DNA of 64,000 nucleotides from Lachnospiraceae bacterium (GTDB lineage Bacteria; Bacillota; Clostridia; Lachnospirales; Lachnospiraceae): the NCBI GenBank assembly GCA_022510605.1, contig JAFLTB010000004.1, positions 1 through 64,000 of the forward strand. Direction: 5' to 3'. The position numbers were made by a program, and so were the translations under genes. Positions 9,954 through 20,082 of this stretch are shown here, piece by piece (the first letter of the stretch is position 1; the number at the start of each line of letters is the position of its first letter). The notes under the pieces were generated by a model, which ran no database searches, was not told the DNA's origin, and saw only the letters and a program-made list of their open reading frames with translations.

Positions 9954-10955
9954 TTATACTCTGTCCCCCGTCAACTGTTCAATATAGCCAAAAATTTTCT
10001 GTATATCCCCATCCATGTCTTCCGTTATACGATACTGGCAGGCCCTGTCACCTGACAGCACGCCCTGCCCCAGGGCAAAGAAATGCTCCATATCTGAATC
10101 CGGCGGATACAGGGCAAGAACGCCGCACCCGGCATGCTGTGCCAAATCCAAAAGCCCGCTGCGCAGACCCACAAAGCAGGATATTTCCGTGGCCGCCAGA
10201 CTAAAAGTAGTTTTCAAATCATAGGAAAAGCGCTTTGTACCAGGAATTTCCTTCTCCCTTTTGGAGCCTGTATTCGTGAAAACTTCATACTCTCTCTGGG
10301 TTAGCTCCTCTGCCAGCCGCTGGAACAGTTCCCCGTCAATTTCCTCAATCGCCTGGGCATAGGGGCAGAGAACCACCGTTTTTCCTGTCAGCCCCTTCTC
10401 AAAAGGAGCTGTCTTGTCTAACGCTCCCATTCTTGTGTTCACAGGAAGCTCATATCTGCAATTTTCCTCCAGACCCAGAATACCGTACCGAATACAGTCA
10501 ATCAGGTACACCTGGGGGAATTTTTGTATAAAATCAAAAGTACCGGTTACATGATTCGCCGGTTCAATGATAACAATGTGCTTAAAATGGCGGTATAACA
10601 AATATCCAAACTGCGTCCGCTGGCCTTTCAGGATTGCCTGCAAAAAAAACGGCGGAATTACAATCGCAGTATCTACATCCTCCGGATAAAGCTCTGTAAG
10701 CGGAACCAGAGAACTTTTGGTTATCACCGCCAGCCTCTTTATATCCTTCCGGGCCCGGTATGCTCTGGCATATCCCATGGAAAACAGCATATCACCAATA
10801 TGGTCGCAAATCACAAGATATGTGGTGTCCCTATCCCGGAACCGGAACATACAATACAGTATTCCCAACGGCATCCGAATCCAGTGTTCATAAAAACTAA
10901 TGCCGATATACCGACAAAAAATAAGAAATTTCCAGGGAATTTTCAGTATTTTCAT
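9954..10955 (-). CDS. GT9/heptosyltransferase-like protein
   Basis: ICDHIGDMLFSMGYARAYRA ... VVLCPYAQAI...EIPGTKRF...CFVGLRSGLLDLAQHAGCGVLALYP. Confidence 0.65.
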   Translation of the reverse strand: MKILKIPWKFLIFCRYIGISFYEHWIRMPLGILYCMFRFRDRDTTYLVICDHIGDMLFSMGYARAYRARKDIKRLAVITKSSLVPLTELYPEDVDTAIVIPPFFLQAILKGQRTQFGYLLYRHFKHIVIIEPANHVTGTFDFIQKFPQVYLIDCIRYGILGLEENCRYELPVNTRMGALDKTAPFEKGLTGKTVVLCPYAQAIEEIDGELFQRLAEELTQREYEVFTNTGSKREKEIPGTKRFSYDLKTTFSLAATEISCFVGLRSGLLDLAQHAGCGVLALYPPDSDMEHFFALGQGVLSGDRACQYRITEDMDGDIQKIFGYIEQLTGDRV

Positions 10956-10998
10956 AGAACCCCTCTATTTTTCAAGTTCTTTTCTCTCATTTGTCAAC

Positions 10999-11031
10999 AA
11001 ATGCAACATTTTAACAGGAAATGTTGCATTT
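10999..11031. promoter_or_regulatory. Perfect 13-bp inverted repeat in the 5' UTR of the 10955->456 operon
   Basis: AAATGCAACATTT-TAACAGG-AAATGTTGCATTT. Confidence 0.6.
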
Positions 11032-11068
11032 TCGTCATTTCATGTATCGCTTTATATACTTTCTAACA

Positions 11069-11097
11069 ATCATACTATACGGGTTGTAGAAAGTCAA
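11069..11097 (-). promoter_or_regulatory. Predicted sigma-A promoter for the 10955->456 operon
   Basis: Minus strand TTGACT-N17-TATGAT (-35 at 11092-11097, -10 at 11069-11074). Confidence 0.6.
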
Positions 11098-11207
11098 GTA
11101 TTTCCATGGTACGTTTTGGCAAATCATATACGGTAATGTGTTCATCTGTTTTTATACGAATAACATCTGTACTATTAATTTGCCCCACACAGAAAGTTTT
11201 TATGATA

Positions 11208-13073
11208 TCAAATCTTCTTTTTATCGTCACTCTCCCCCAAATACTCCTCCCAAAACCCCCGGCTCGTCAACTCCCCCGCATTTTTCTGGTAGTCCTCCAC
11301 CGCTTTTCTATACTTCCGAAGCAGTAATGCGCACATCCTGATACAGCGTCCCAGCGTAACAAACAGCTGCTTTCTTTCTCTCTTTGCCAGAAATCCCCGT
11401 CCGGACTCCGGTTCAAACAGCAGTACCCGTTTATACCGGTACATTTTAGACGGATGCAGCCCAAGCGGGACAGGAATACACTCCCTCTTCCCCGGCAAAA
11501 TCCATCCGTTCAACGTCAACTTGTGCTTTAGAGCAAATGGCGTCACCGGATATAGTTCCTCCGCTGTGGGTTTCCTGTAATACCGCTCTACGTGATATTC
11601 CTCCAATAAAGATGACACATCCTCCTGCCGATACCCCATCTGGCTGATTTCCGCATTTAGGGCAACCGGGTCTGTCTTTTTCAAAAAAGCCGTCCCCTGA
11701 CAATAATCCTCTACCGCCTTCATCGTCAGCTTCTGGTCTTTGTAACGGAATTTTAACAACTGTCCTACCATGTGCCGGCAGACGAGTTTTATCATCCTTC
11801 CTGTGGAATACTCCGGGTGATGAATGGCATTACAAATGAAACCATTTCTCATGTCATAATATTCCATGGCAGAATTTCTCCGGTTATCAAAGGCATCATG
11901 CCATACCCCAATACCATTTAACGTAAGAAGTTTTCCATGAAAACGGAGGCCGTACTCGATATCATCCCCATGGATAAACAAAGGCATCGGGAAAAAATGC
12001 TCCACCCGTTCTTTCATAGGAATACAGCAGTACCACCAGCCGCCATACTCCACCGGAAGCCGTTCTTCATTTTTTACCACCATAAGCTCCTGGCGCAAAT
12101 CATATTTTCTCTTGGTAAAACCAATGCGGTCCTTCTGGTCTCCATGCCAGCATTCCCCATTGGCATGCTGTATATACGGAATATCCAGACGAAGCAGACT
12201 GCCCCCCAGCATATATCCCGTAAATTCCTCTTTTTGCAAAAGAAGAAACATATAGGTGCGGTATAGGCTCTCCGGCTCCAGAACAATATCGTCATCCATC
12301 AAAAGCATATGGGTAAATCCATACGTTTCCCTGTCCTTTTGCGCTTCCAGCATACAGCGGCCAAAGCCCCCGGAACCGCCGGCATTTTTATTATAAAAAA
12401 TCCGTATGCGTTCCTCCGAGGCTTTTCCGGTCAAAAAATTATTTTTTAAAGGCAGTGTGCTGCCATTATCGGAAACATACACATGTACATGACTTCTCCA
12501 TGGCAAATCCTCTTTTTCCAGAATGTTTTTTCGTAAAACCTCCAGCGTCTGCCGGACAAAGTCCTCCCGCCGATAGGTGCAGATACCAATGGCAATATGA
12601 ATCTCTCTCTGGGCCTCTGCCTGCCCGGACTGGTAGCTGCCGCCAGACAGCTCCATCTCCTCCTCTGCGGTCACCTCAATATAGAGAGAACACTCCTCTT
12701 TTATCTCACCAAAAGAAAAGCGGTATTCCTGAGACTCCTCTGCGTTAATCCGGTATTCACCCAGTTTCTTTTTTTCCAGCGCATGGAGCCCGCCATTCGC
12801 ATCTGCTTTCGGCATTGCCGCCCAAAGAACTGCCATACCCCTGCCCCGGCATTCCAGAACCGCTTCCACTGTTTTTACCACCGTGTACTCCCGCCATTTC
12901 CCCATGGAAAAGGAATTGAAATACGTCAGAAAATTAACCTGTGCTCCCTTTCCCAGGCACAGGCTTCCTCTCTGATTTTGCACTTCGCCGGTATGGTGGT
13001 AATACAGTGCTTCCTCCCCACATATCTCCGGCGTCGGAAATACAATATTCTGCAATATCATGGTTTTCCTCAT
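11208..13073 (-). CDS. GlfT2-like GT2 glycosyltransferase (galactofuranosyltransferase family)
   Basis: IAIGICTYRREDFVRQTLEVL...VSDNGSTLPL...NKNAGGSGGFGRCML...MLLMDDDIVLEPES; domain layout with N-terminal beta domain as in GlfT2. Confidence 0.8.
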   Translation of the reverse strand: MRKTMILQNIVFPTPEICGEEALYYHHTGEVQNQRGSLCLGKGAQVNFLTYFNSFSMGKWREYTVVKTVEAVLECRGRGMAVLWAAMPKADANGGLHALEKKKLGEYRINAEESQEYRFSFGEIKEECSLYIEVTAEEEMELSGGSYQSGQAEAQREIHIAIGICTYRREDFVRQTLEVLRKNILEKEDLPWRSHVHVYVSDNGSTLPLKNNFLTGKASEERIRIFYNKNAGGSGGFGRCMLEAQKDRETYGFTHMLLMDDDIVLEPESLYRTYMFLLLQKEEFTGYMLGGSLLRLDIPYIQHANGECWHGDQKDRIGFTKRKYDLRQELMVVKNEERLPVEYGGWWYCCIPMKERVEHFFPMPLFIHGDDIEYGLRFHGKLLTLNGIGVWHDAFDNRRNSAMEYYDMRNGFICNAIHHPEYSTGRMIKLVCRHMVGQLLKFRYKDQKLTMKAVEDYCQGTAFLKKTDPVALNAEISQMGYRQEDVSSLLEEYHVERYYRKPTAEELYPVTPFALKHKLTLNGWILPGKRECIPVPLGLHPSKMYRYKRVLLFEPESGRGFLAKRERKQLFVTLGRCIRMCALLLRKYRKAVEDYQKNAGELTSRGFWEEYLGESDDKKKI

Positions 13074-13813
13074 TTCTTCTGCATCATCGCCATATAAGCG
13101 TCACAGACCTCATTGACTTCTCCCACCTTCTGTATCTCTCCCTGATTAATCCACACCGCATGATTGCACAGCTTCCGTACCTGGTCGATGGAATGGGAGA
13201 CAAATAAAAGCGTCGTTCCCCCGCTCATCATCTCATTCATGCGCTGTAAGCACTTCTGCTGAAACGCATAGTCCCCCACCGCCAGTATTTCATCCACAAT
13301 GAGAATGTCCGGCTTCACCGTGGTGGCAACGGCAAAACCAAGCCTGGCTCTCATACCGGAAGAGAAATTCTTCACCGGTGAATCCAGAAATTTTTCCAAT
13401 TCGGCAAATTCCACAATCTCATCAAAGTGTTCCTTCATATATTTTTTGGAATGGCCTAACACTGTCCCATTGAGAAAAATATTTTCTCTTGCTGTCAGAT
13501 TCATGTCAAACCCCGCTCCCAGCTCCAGAAGCGGTGACACCGTTCCATTTACCACAATCTCGCCCCGGTAAGGTTTCAAAATGCCACAAATGGCTTTCAA
13601 AAGCGTGGACTTCCCGGAGCCATTGCTGCCCACCAGCGCCCAGGCCTCTCCCTTCTTTACCTGAAACGAGGCTCCCTGCACTGCCAGAAACTCCTGAAAC
13701 AAAAGCTCCCGCCTTACCAGTTTTACAAAATATTCTTTTAAATTGTCTATCTTTTCTGAGGCCAGATTAAACCGGATGGTCACATCCTTTACCTCAATGG
13801 CAGTTTCACACAT
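13070..13813 (-). CDS. Polysaccharide ABC transporter ATP-binding protein (Wzt/TagH type)
   Basis: Walker A GSNGSGKST, signature NFSSGMRARLGFA, Walker B DILIVDEIL; short form without carbohydrate-binding C-terminus. Confidence 0.9.
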   Translation of the reverse strand: MCETAIEVKDVTIRFNLASEKIDNLKEYFVKLVRRELLFQEFLAVQGASFQVKKGEAWALVGSNGSGKSTLLKAICGILKPYRGEIVVNGTVSPLLELGAGFDMNLTARENIFLNGTVLGHSKKYMKEHFDEIVEFAELEKFLDSPVKNFSSGMRARLGFAVATTVKPDILIVDEILAVGDYAFQQKCLQRMNEMMSGGTTLLFVSHSIDQVRKLCNHAVWINQGEIQKVGEVNEVCDAYMAMMQKK

Positions 13814-13833
13814 TTTTACACGAACCTCCCTGA

Positions 13834-14625
13834 TTAAATGTATAAAATAAACTTATTCTGGGTTTTGGTAAAGACCCAGGTGCCGAGCACCAGAACCAAA
13901 AGCGCATCGGCCACCCCGTAAATTACCATGCTCAAATCCGGAAGACAATTATATAATGTCAGGCACCGCATCTGTGTGACATAGGCATACATCGGATTGC
14001 AATGAACTACCACATACTGCAGGGTCTCCGGTAAAAATTCAACAGGATAAAACAATGGCGTCAGATACAGCCATGCCGTGATAACCGCATTGTATATGTA
14101 TTGAATATCCCGGAAAAACACATTGGTAGCTGCTAAAAACATTCCCAGACCCAGATTAAATACAAATTCCTGTACTAAAATCAGCGGAAACAAAATCAGA
14201 TGCCAGGAAAAGGAAGCTCCGGTAAAAATCATAACAATCAAAAGCGCTCCCATGGAAAAAATGCAGTCAATCAGACCGCTGGTAATTTTCGATACGGTAA
14301 AAACATATTTGGGCAGGTAGGTTTTTTTCAGCAGTGCCGCACTGCCGTTAATGGACTGGATGGCAGATTTGGTAGAAAGGCTCATAAAGTTAAAAACAAC
14401 CTGTCCACTCATCAGATACACCGGGTAGTTGGGAATACTGTCCCGCTTGAACATCTGGGAAAAAACAATGGCCATAATCGTCATGATAAATAACGGATTC
14501 AGAATGCTCCACATATATCCCAGCACGCTGCGCCGGTACTTTAACTTCAAGTCACGGCTCACCAACTGTGCCATCAAATCCTTATATTTTATAAAACCCT
14601 GGATGCGCGCAATAAACAGTCTCAT
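13834..14625 (-). CDS. Polysaccharide ABC transporter permease (Wzm/TagG type)
   Basis: LVSRDLKLKYRRSVLGYMWSILNPLFIM...; ABC-2 permease pattern. Confidence 0.9.
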   Translation of the reverse strand: MRLFIARIQGFIKYKDLMAQLVSRDLKLKYRRSVLGYMWSILNPLFIMTIMAIVFSQMFKRDSIPNYPVYLMSGQVVFNFMSLSTKSAIQSINGSAALLKKTYLPKYVFTVSKITSGLIDCIFSMGALLIVMIFTGASFSWHLILFPLILVQEFVFNLGLGMFLAATNVFFRDIQYIYNAVITAWLYLTPLFYPVEFLPETLQYVVVHCNPMYAYVTQMRCLTLYNCLPDLSMVIYGVADALLVLVLGTWVFTKTQNKFILYI

Positions 14626-15638
14626 GCTTTCTCTCCTTTCCTACAGCCATATGCTCTCCGACAAGCCGCAGAAGCCACCCGGTAAAAGCGGTACCGGCTG
14701 ATGCGCAAAAGTTTTACCGCGGTATTCGCCACGCTGTCATATACTGCCGGGTAGTCCCGTTTTATTCTCTCCTCTAAGTTCTGAATCCGCTCCCGGTATT
14801 CCTTCGCTGCCGGGAAGCTCAGATAAATCTTTATCTGGCTGACTAAGATTCTTGCAATGCCTTTGGCAACATAGGCTGCCTTCTCCGGGGACACCGCCCC
14901 CTGACACTCCCGGTAAAATGCCAGCAGCTCCTCTAATACTCTCTCGTGGTGTCCACAATTTTTCTGCATGTTCCGTATGTCCATGCTCTGGCTTGTCATT
15001 CCCTGCCGGTACTGGTACACCGGCTTTTCCAGAAAGACAATACTCTCTATCTGTGGCACCGGATAGAGAATGTACTCGGCATCCACATAGAAACAATGCT
15101 CCGTCAGCCGCCGTTTCATCTGTCTCAGCAGTGACGTCCGAAAAGCCGCCGCATGCATGTTAATGTATATTCCATGGCTTATGTCATCGAAGGAATACAC
15201 CTGCCGGTATTTTTTCCCCGGAAACTCATTTCGATTCTCTTCCACAACTGCGCCACTCCTATCATCAAAACACTGGTAATCCGTTACCACCAAATCCACT
15301 TCGGTACTGTGAAGAAACTGTATCAGTTCTGCCAGTCCCTCCGGCCTTACCCGGTCATCGCCGTCCACTGTTTTGAAATATAGCCCCGACGCCTCCTCAA
15401 TCCCCCGGTTCACCGTGGAACCATGGCCGCCATTTTCTTTGTCAATCAGGCGGAACACCGACGGATATTTTTTCTCATACTCTCTGGCAATGGCATTAAT
15501 TTCCTCCCCGGCACCGTCATTGATAACCAGCACCTCCAGACTCTCTGCGAACTCCGGACTGGTAAAGGAATCCAGACATTCTCCCAGATACTTTTCCACA
15601 TGATACGCTGCCACGGAGATGGTAAGGAGTTTTTTCAT
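14622..15638 (-). CDS. GT2 family glycosyltransferase
   Basis: LLTISVAAYHVEKYLGECLDS...VLVINDGA...ENGGHGSTVNRGI...KTVDGDD. Confidence 0.85.
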   Translation of the reverse strand: MKKLLTISVAAYHVEKYLGECLDSFTSPEFAESLEVLVINDGAGEEINAIAREYEKKYPSVFRLIDKENGGHGSTVNRGIEEASGLYFKTVDGDDRVRPEGLAELIQFLHSTEVDLVVTDYQCFDDRSGAVVEENRNEFPGKKYRQVYSFDDISHGIYINMHAAAFRTSLLRQMKRRLTEHCFYVDAEYILYPVPQIESIVFLEKPVYQYRQGMTSQSMDIRNMQKNCGHHERVLEELLAFYRECQGAVSPEKAAYVAKGIARILVSQIKIYLSFPAAKEYRERIQNLEERIKRDYPAVYDSVANTAVKLLRISRYRFYRVASAACRRAYGCRKGEKA

Positions 15639-16816
15639 ATCCCTGCCTCCTGTTCCACTTCCCGGTAAATTTCCCGCATTTTTTTATCTACTATCTCCAG
15701 AGAAAAATCTTTTACCCGCTCCTTATTCCACTTACCCATGCGAATCCTCTCCTCCGGGTATTTTAGAAGGTAATGGAGGGCCCTGACATAATCCCTCGCA
15801 AGGTTTTCTTCAAACAAAAATCCCCCCTGGCCATCCTCCAGCAAATCACGGTTGCCCCGGACATCGGCAGCCAGTACCGGAAGTCCCGCCTGCATGGCCT
15901 CCATCATGGCCACCGGCAGCCCCTCCCGCTTAGACGGAAAGGCAAATATATCCGCCTGGCGGAGAATAGCCGGTACATTCTGACAGTAGCCTGCCAGAAT
16001 CACCTTCCCTTCCAGGTGCATCTCACGTATCTCCCGGCTGAGTTCTTCTTCTAAAGGGCCGCGGCCGCATATCAGGTAACTCACCGGCTCCCTGCGGAAA
16101 CGGTCCATGGCTTTTATCATAGTAATATGATTTTTTAGCGGTGTCAATTCCCCTACACTGACCACTACCTTATCCTCCGGAGAAATTCCATACGCCCGGC
16201 GCAAATCGAAATCCGATGACACCTCCGGCGCCGGAGCAAGCCCCACGCCCGGCACATGCTCTGTACGGCCCCGCACCGGGAAACGACTTCCCCGGTCAAA
16301 ATCCTCTTCGTTAATTAACAGCAGCCGGTCGGTATACCTGGCATAGTGACGCTCCGGTGGATAGTAGAGCCAGTTTTTAGCCGGGGCTCCATAAAAAAAA
16401 TGAAACCCATGTGCCGTATAAATAACCGGCACACGCCGGCCGGTAATTTTTCTTACCCTCTCTGCCGCCTTTCTGGCAAGCACCCCCGATATGGGCATAT
16501 GACAGTGAACCAGAGAAAACTCCTCTTCTAACATCAGTTCCACCAATTTCTTATAGCAGCGCCATACATCCAGAGAAAAAACCTTCCGTCCAAAGGGAAT
16601 GGAATGCCGGACAATCCCTGTCCCCATCAGCCGTGCATTATCCTCCCCATATACGACGGTGTTGTAATTTGCCGCATAGTGAATCTCATATCCCATTTCC
16701 TGTAAAATTTTTACATTATTCATTTCAAACTGCGGTACGAAACCGCTGACTCTCGATACCAGCAGGGCCTTTTTACTCATGGTCTCCTCCATTTTCCAGA
16801 ATAATCTCATGAACAA
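15635..16816 (-). CDS. GT4 family glycosyltransferase
   Basis: VVSVGELTPLKNHITMIKAM...DIFAFPSKREGLPVAMMEAMQAGLPVLAADVRGNRDLL. Confidence 0.9.
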   Translation of the reverse strand: MFMRLFWKMEETMSKKALLVSRVSGFVPQFEMNNVKILQEMGYEIHYAANYNTVVYGEDNARLMGTGIVRHSIPFGRKVFSLDVWRCYKKLVELMLEEEFSLVHCHMPISGVLARKAAERVRKITGRRVPVIYTAHGFHFFYGAPAKNWLYYPPERHYARYTDRLLLINEEDFDRGSRFPVRGRTEHVPGVGLAPAPEVSSDFDLRRAYGISPEDKVVVSVGELTPLKNHITMIKAMDRFRREPVSYLICGRGPLEEELSREIREMHLEGKVILAGYCQNVPAILRQADIFAFPSKREGLPVAMMEAMQAGLPVLAADVRGNRDLLEDGQGGFLFEENLARDYVRALHYLLKYPEERIRMGKWNKERVKDFSLEIVDKKMREIYREVEQEAGI

Positions 16817-18275
16817 TCTGCTCTACGTTCTCTTCCGCAGCCGCCACCTCCCTCATGGCAGTGGTCTGATCCTCCTCCACTCCCTGGGTAGCTTCTTTTT
16901 TCAATACTGTCTTGACAGTCATTAAAATCAATTTCAAATCCATCCAGAACGAATAATTCTCTATATAAAATAAATCCAGTTTCAGTTTATCATAAGGAAC
17001 GGTATTGTATTTTCCATAAATCTGGGCAAACCCGGTCATACCGGCTTTTACCCGTGTACGAAAGGAAAATTCCGGCATCTCTTCCTGGTATTTTGCAATG
17101 ATTTCCGGCCGTTCCGGCCGTGGCCCCACCAGCGACATATCTCCCTTTAACACATTGAATAACTGCGGCAGTTCATCTAACCGGATAGCCCGGATAAACC
17201 GTCCTACCGGGGTAATACGCCCATCCCGCTCCCGGGCTAACACCGCCTCGCCTTCCTGCTCTGCCCCCACTACCATACTACGAAACTTTATTATACAAAA
17301 TTCCCGGTTATCCTTTGTGCAGCGCACCTGCCGGTATAACACCGGCCCACCATCCTGAAGTTTAATCGCCAGGGCAGTCAAAAGCATAAAAGGCAGGGTA
17401 ATTATGAGAAGTGGTATCGTAATAACCAGGTCTATCGCCCGTTTCCCAAACCTCTGCTCAAAACTGAGAGCGTAGCCCTTGGACAGCATAAACGGCGTGT
17501 CAAAAACATGAATCTGATCTGCTCCCATCAAAACAATATCAGATATTTTGGGCATTACATAAGCGCGGATACCCTGGCCATAACAGTATTTCAGAACTTC
17601 ATTTCTCTGCTCCGCCGGCACATCTCCAATAATAACCGCCTGGTACTCCCTGACTTTTTCAGCAATGGCCTCAATTCCCTCATCCACATGAATCGCGCCA
17701 TATATGGCATACTTGTCCCGTCTGGCTTCCACCTTATATACCAGGTCTGCCGCCGGGCGCTCTCCATAAATCAACAAAATTTTCCACGGCTGGAAAATCC
17801 TGTTATAAAACTTGCTGGCAAATACGGTCCACACCGCTGCAATGACAAAATCAATCAACTGCATTAAAAGCATGCCCCCCGGATAAACAAAACCAAAGGC
17901 CAGCAAACAGATGATAATATACATCACAAAATTTGCCAAAAAGGTAGATAAAAAATGCGACAGCACAACTTCCACCCGCCGCAGCTGCCCAATACGGAGT
18001 GCCCCGTACATTTTGGAAAAAAAATACAATAAAAGTGCATATAACCCGATCATGGCATAATTACCACGCCGGTAAAATCGATATACATACATAGTTTCGG
18101 CATATGTGTGATACCAAAAATACGCAAATACTGCCGTCATTAACAGAATACTGATAAGGGACAAAAAGAATAAAATCGTCTTTTTATACGGATCATAGTT
18201 TCTGTTCATAACGCCGATTCCTCCCTTACGTTTGCTTTCTTTTGTTGACCTGTTATTATAAATGAATTTTATCAT
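16773..18275 (-). CDS. Exopolysaccharide polyprenyl glycosylphosphotransferase (bacterial sugar transferase)
   Basis: N-term TM bundle; KRAIDLVITIPLLIITLP...KFRSM...LRLDELPQLFNVLKGDMSLVGPRPERPE-type motif. Confidence 0.9.
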   Translation of the reverse strand: MIKFIYNNRSTKESKRKGGIGVMNRNYDPYKKTILFFLSLISILLMTAVFAYFWYHTYAETMYVYRFYRRGNYAMIGLYALLLYFFSKMYGALRIGQLRRVEVVLSHFLSTFLANFVMYIIICLLAFGFVYPGGMLLMQLIDFVIAAVWTVFASKFYNRIFQPWKILLIYGERPAADLVYKVEARRDKYAIYGAIHVDEGIEAIAEKVREYQAVIIGDVPAEQRNEVLKYCYGQGIRAYVMPKISDIVLMGADQIHVFDTPFMLSKGYALSFEQRFGKRAIDLVITIPLLIITLPFMLLTALAIKLQDGGPVLYRQVRCTKDNREFCIIKFRSMVVGAEQEGEAVLARERDGRITPVGRFIRAIRLDELPQLFNVLKGDMSLVGPRPERPEIIAKYQEEMPEFSFRTRVKAGMTGFAQIYGKYNTVPYDKLKLDLFYIENYSFWMDLKLILMTVKTVLKKEATQGVEEDQTTAMREVAAAEENVEQIVHEIILENGGDHE

Positions 18276-18329
18276 ACTCCTCTGTGCATTGTCAATTTGC
18301 CATCTGCCTTTGGCGGGATTTGGTAAGAG

Positions 18330-18534
18330 CCTGAGTTTCCAAATTTTTTAATTCTATGTGTAAAAAGCACTCATCACAGAAAGTGATGAGTGAATACGCA
18401 GCAGAAGCGCATCTGGAAAACCCGTTTTCCGAGTGCGCCTCTGTTGCGTATTGACATTGCCGCTTTTAGCGGCAAGTCCTTTTTACACTAAAAACACTAA
18501 AAGACAATTATTAAACAAAATGCGAAAACTAAGG
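18330..18534 (-). repeat. Multi-hairpin element copy 1 (core 18358-18488, plus diverged outer inverted arms)
   Basis: Core bounded by GTGTAAAAAG/CTTTTTACAC; hairpins CACTCATCAC-agaaa-GTGATGAGTG, central ~60-nt stem around GGAAAACCCGTTTTCC, TTGCCGCTTTTAGCGGCAA. Confidence 0.85.
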
Positions 18535-18614
18535 GAAAGAATCATTTTATTTTTATAAAGAATCTGTTATAATAGAAAAAATAACAAAGTTTGGAAAAGA
18601 AAGGAATTTTTATT

Positions 18615-19493
18615 ATGAAAGGCATTATTCTGGCTGGCGGCTCCGGCACCCGGCTTTACCCTTTAACCCGTGTGACCTCCAAGCAGCTGCTGCCCATTTA
18701 TGACAAACCAATGATATACTATCCTCTTTCTGTCCTCATGACTGCCGGCATACGGGATATTTTAATTATTTCCACGCCCGAGGATTTACCCCGCTTTGAA
18801 GAACTGCTAGGCGACGGCCACCAGTTTGGCATCTCTCTGTCCTACCAGATTCAGCCAAGTCCCGATGGCCTGGCCCAGGCATTTATATTGGGAGCAGACT
18901 TTATTGGCCGCGACTCCGTAGCCATGGTATTAGGCGACAACATTTTCCATGGCCACGGCCTGACAAAACTGCTCCGCACCGCTGCATCTGCAGAACATGG
19001 TGCCACGGTTTTTGGTTATTATGTGGATGATCCGGAACGCTTCGGTATCGTGGAATTTGATTCTGAGGGACGGGCTATTTCCATTGAGGAAAAGCCTGCA
19101 CATCCCAAAAGCAATTATTGTGTCACAGGACTTTACTTCTATGACAACCGTGTCGTGGAATATGCCCGCAGCCTGAAACCCTCCGGCAGAGGTGAACTGG
19201 AAATTACGGATTTGAATAAAATTTATTTAACCCAGGGCGAATTAAACGTATCCCTGTTAGGCCAGGGCTTTACCTGGCTGGACACCGGTACTCACGAATC
19301 ACTGGTGGAAGCCACTAATTTTGTCAAGACCGTCGAACAACACCAGCACCGTAAGATTGCCTGTCTGGAAGAAATTGCCTATCTAAATGGCTGGATTTCC
19401 AAGGAGGATGTCCTGAAAACCTATGAAATATTGAAAAAAAATCAATATGGCCAGTATTTGATGGATGTCATTAGTGGCAAATATTTAGTCTGA
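18615..19493 (+). CDS. rfbA: Glucose-1-phosphate thymidylyltransferase
   Basis: [42 protein letters not shown]...; RBS AAAGGA; ATG at 18615 preferred over the longer ORF. Confidence 0.95.
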   Translation: MKGIILAGGSGTRLYPLTRVTSKQLLPIYDKPMIYYPLSVLMTAGIRDILIISTPEDLPRFEELLGDGHQFGISLSYQIQPSPDGLAQAFILGADFIGRDSVAMVLGDNIFHGHGLTKLLRTAASAEHGATVFGYYVDDPERFGIVEFDSEGRAISIEEKPAHPKSNYCVTGLYFYDNRVVEYARSLKPSGRGELEITDLNKIYLTQGELNVSLLGQGFTWLDTGTHESLVEATNFVKTVEQHQHRKIACLEEIAYLNGWISKEDVLKTYEILKKNQYGQYLMDVISGKYLV

Positions 19494-19614
19494 AAAACTA
19501 ATTTTTTTCGTCTAAATGGTAGGGTTTTTCGTCTGAATGTTTCTTGTATTTTCCTCCAGGGCACGTTACAATTATTTCACACCCAATAACAACGGAAGGA
19601 GAGGAGGAATTGAC

Positions 19615-20049
19615 ATGACCCTGACGAAGGAGGATTTACAAGCCATTGCTGAAATGATGGACAAACTACTGGAGGAAAAACTGGAGGAAAAACTGGAGCC
19701 AATTCGCACTGACATTGCCGAATTGAAAAAGGATGTAGCTATCTTAAAGAAAGATGTGGCTATGCTGAAAAAGAGAATGACTTTTTTGGAAAAAGAAGTC
19801 GCTACTTTAAAGAAAAATTATGAACGTCTGGCTCACGAAGTAAAAGTTATCCAGTTGACATTGGAGACAGAGGTTTTGCCGCGTCTTAGCACCATTGAAG
19901 CTGGTTATGTTTCCACCTCCAGAAGATATACTGACAGCACGGAACATTACGATCAGTTACAGACAGATATGGATGTTGCCAAAGAGATTTTGCGGGAACA
20001 CAGCATACAGTTACAGGATTTGCAGGAATGGCGCAGAAGCTGCAGTTAG
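19615..20049 (+). CDS. Coiled-coil protein of unknown function
   Basis: MTLTKEDLQAIAEMMDKLLEEKLEEKLEPIRTDIAELKKDVAILKKDVAMLKKRM... heptad repeats; RBS AAGGAGAGGAGG. Confidence 0.7.
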   Translation: MTLTKEDLQAIAEMMDKLLEEKLEEKLEPIRTDIAELKKDVAILKKDVAMLKKRMTFLEKEVATLKKNYERLAHEVKVIQLTLETEVLPRLSTIEAGYVSTSRRYTDSTEHYDQLQTDMDVAKEILREHSIQLQDLQEWRRSCS

Positions 20050-20082
20050 TGCTAGCACGTATTTTAGAAAGGAATTTTTGCA

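Noticed and set aside
10999-11097. Phase-variable invertible promoter
   Set aside because: The only good inverted repeat has a 7-nt loop and does not flank the promoter; no recombinase gene nearby.
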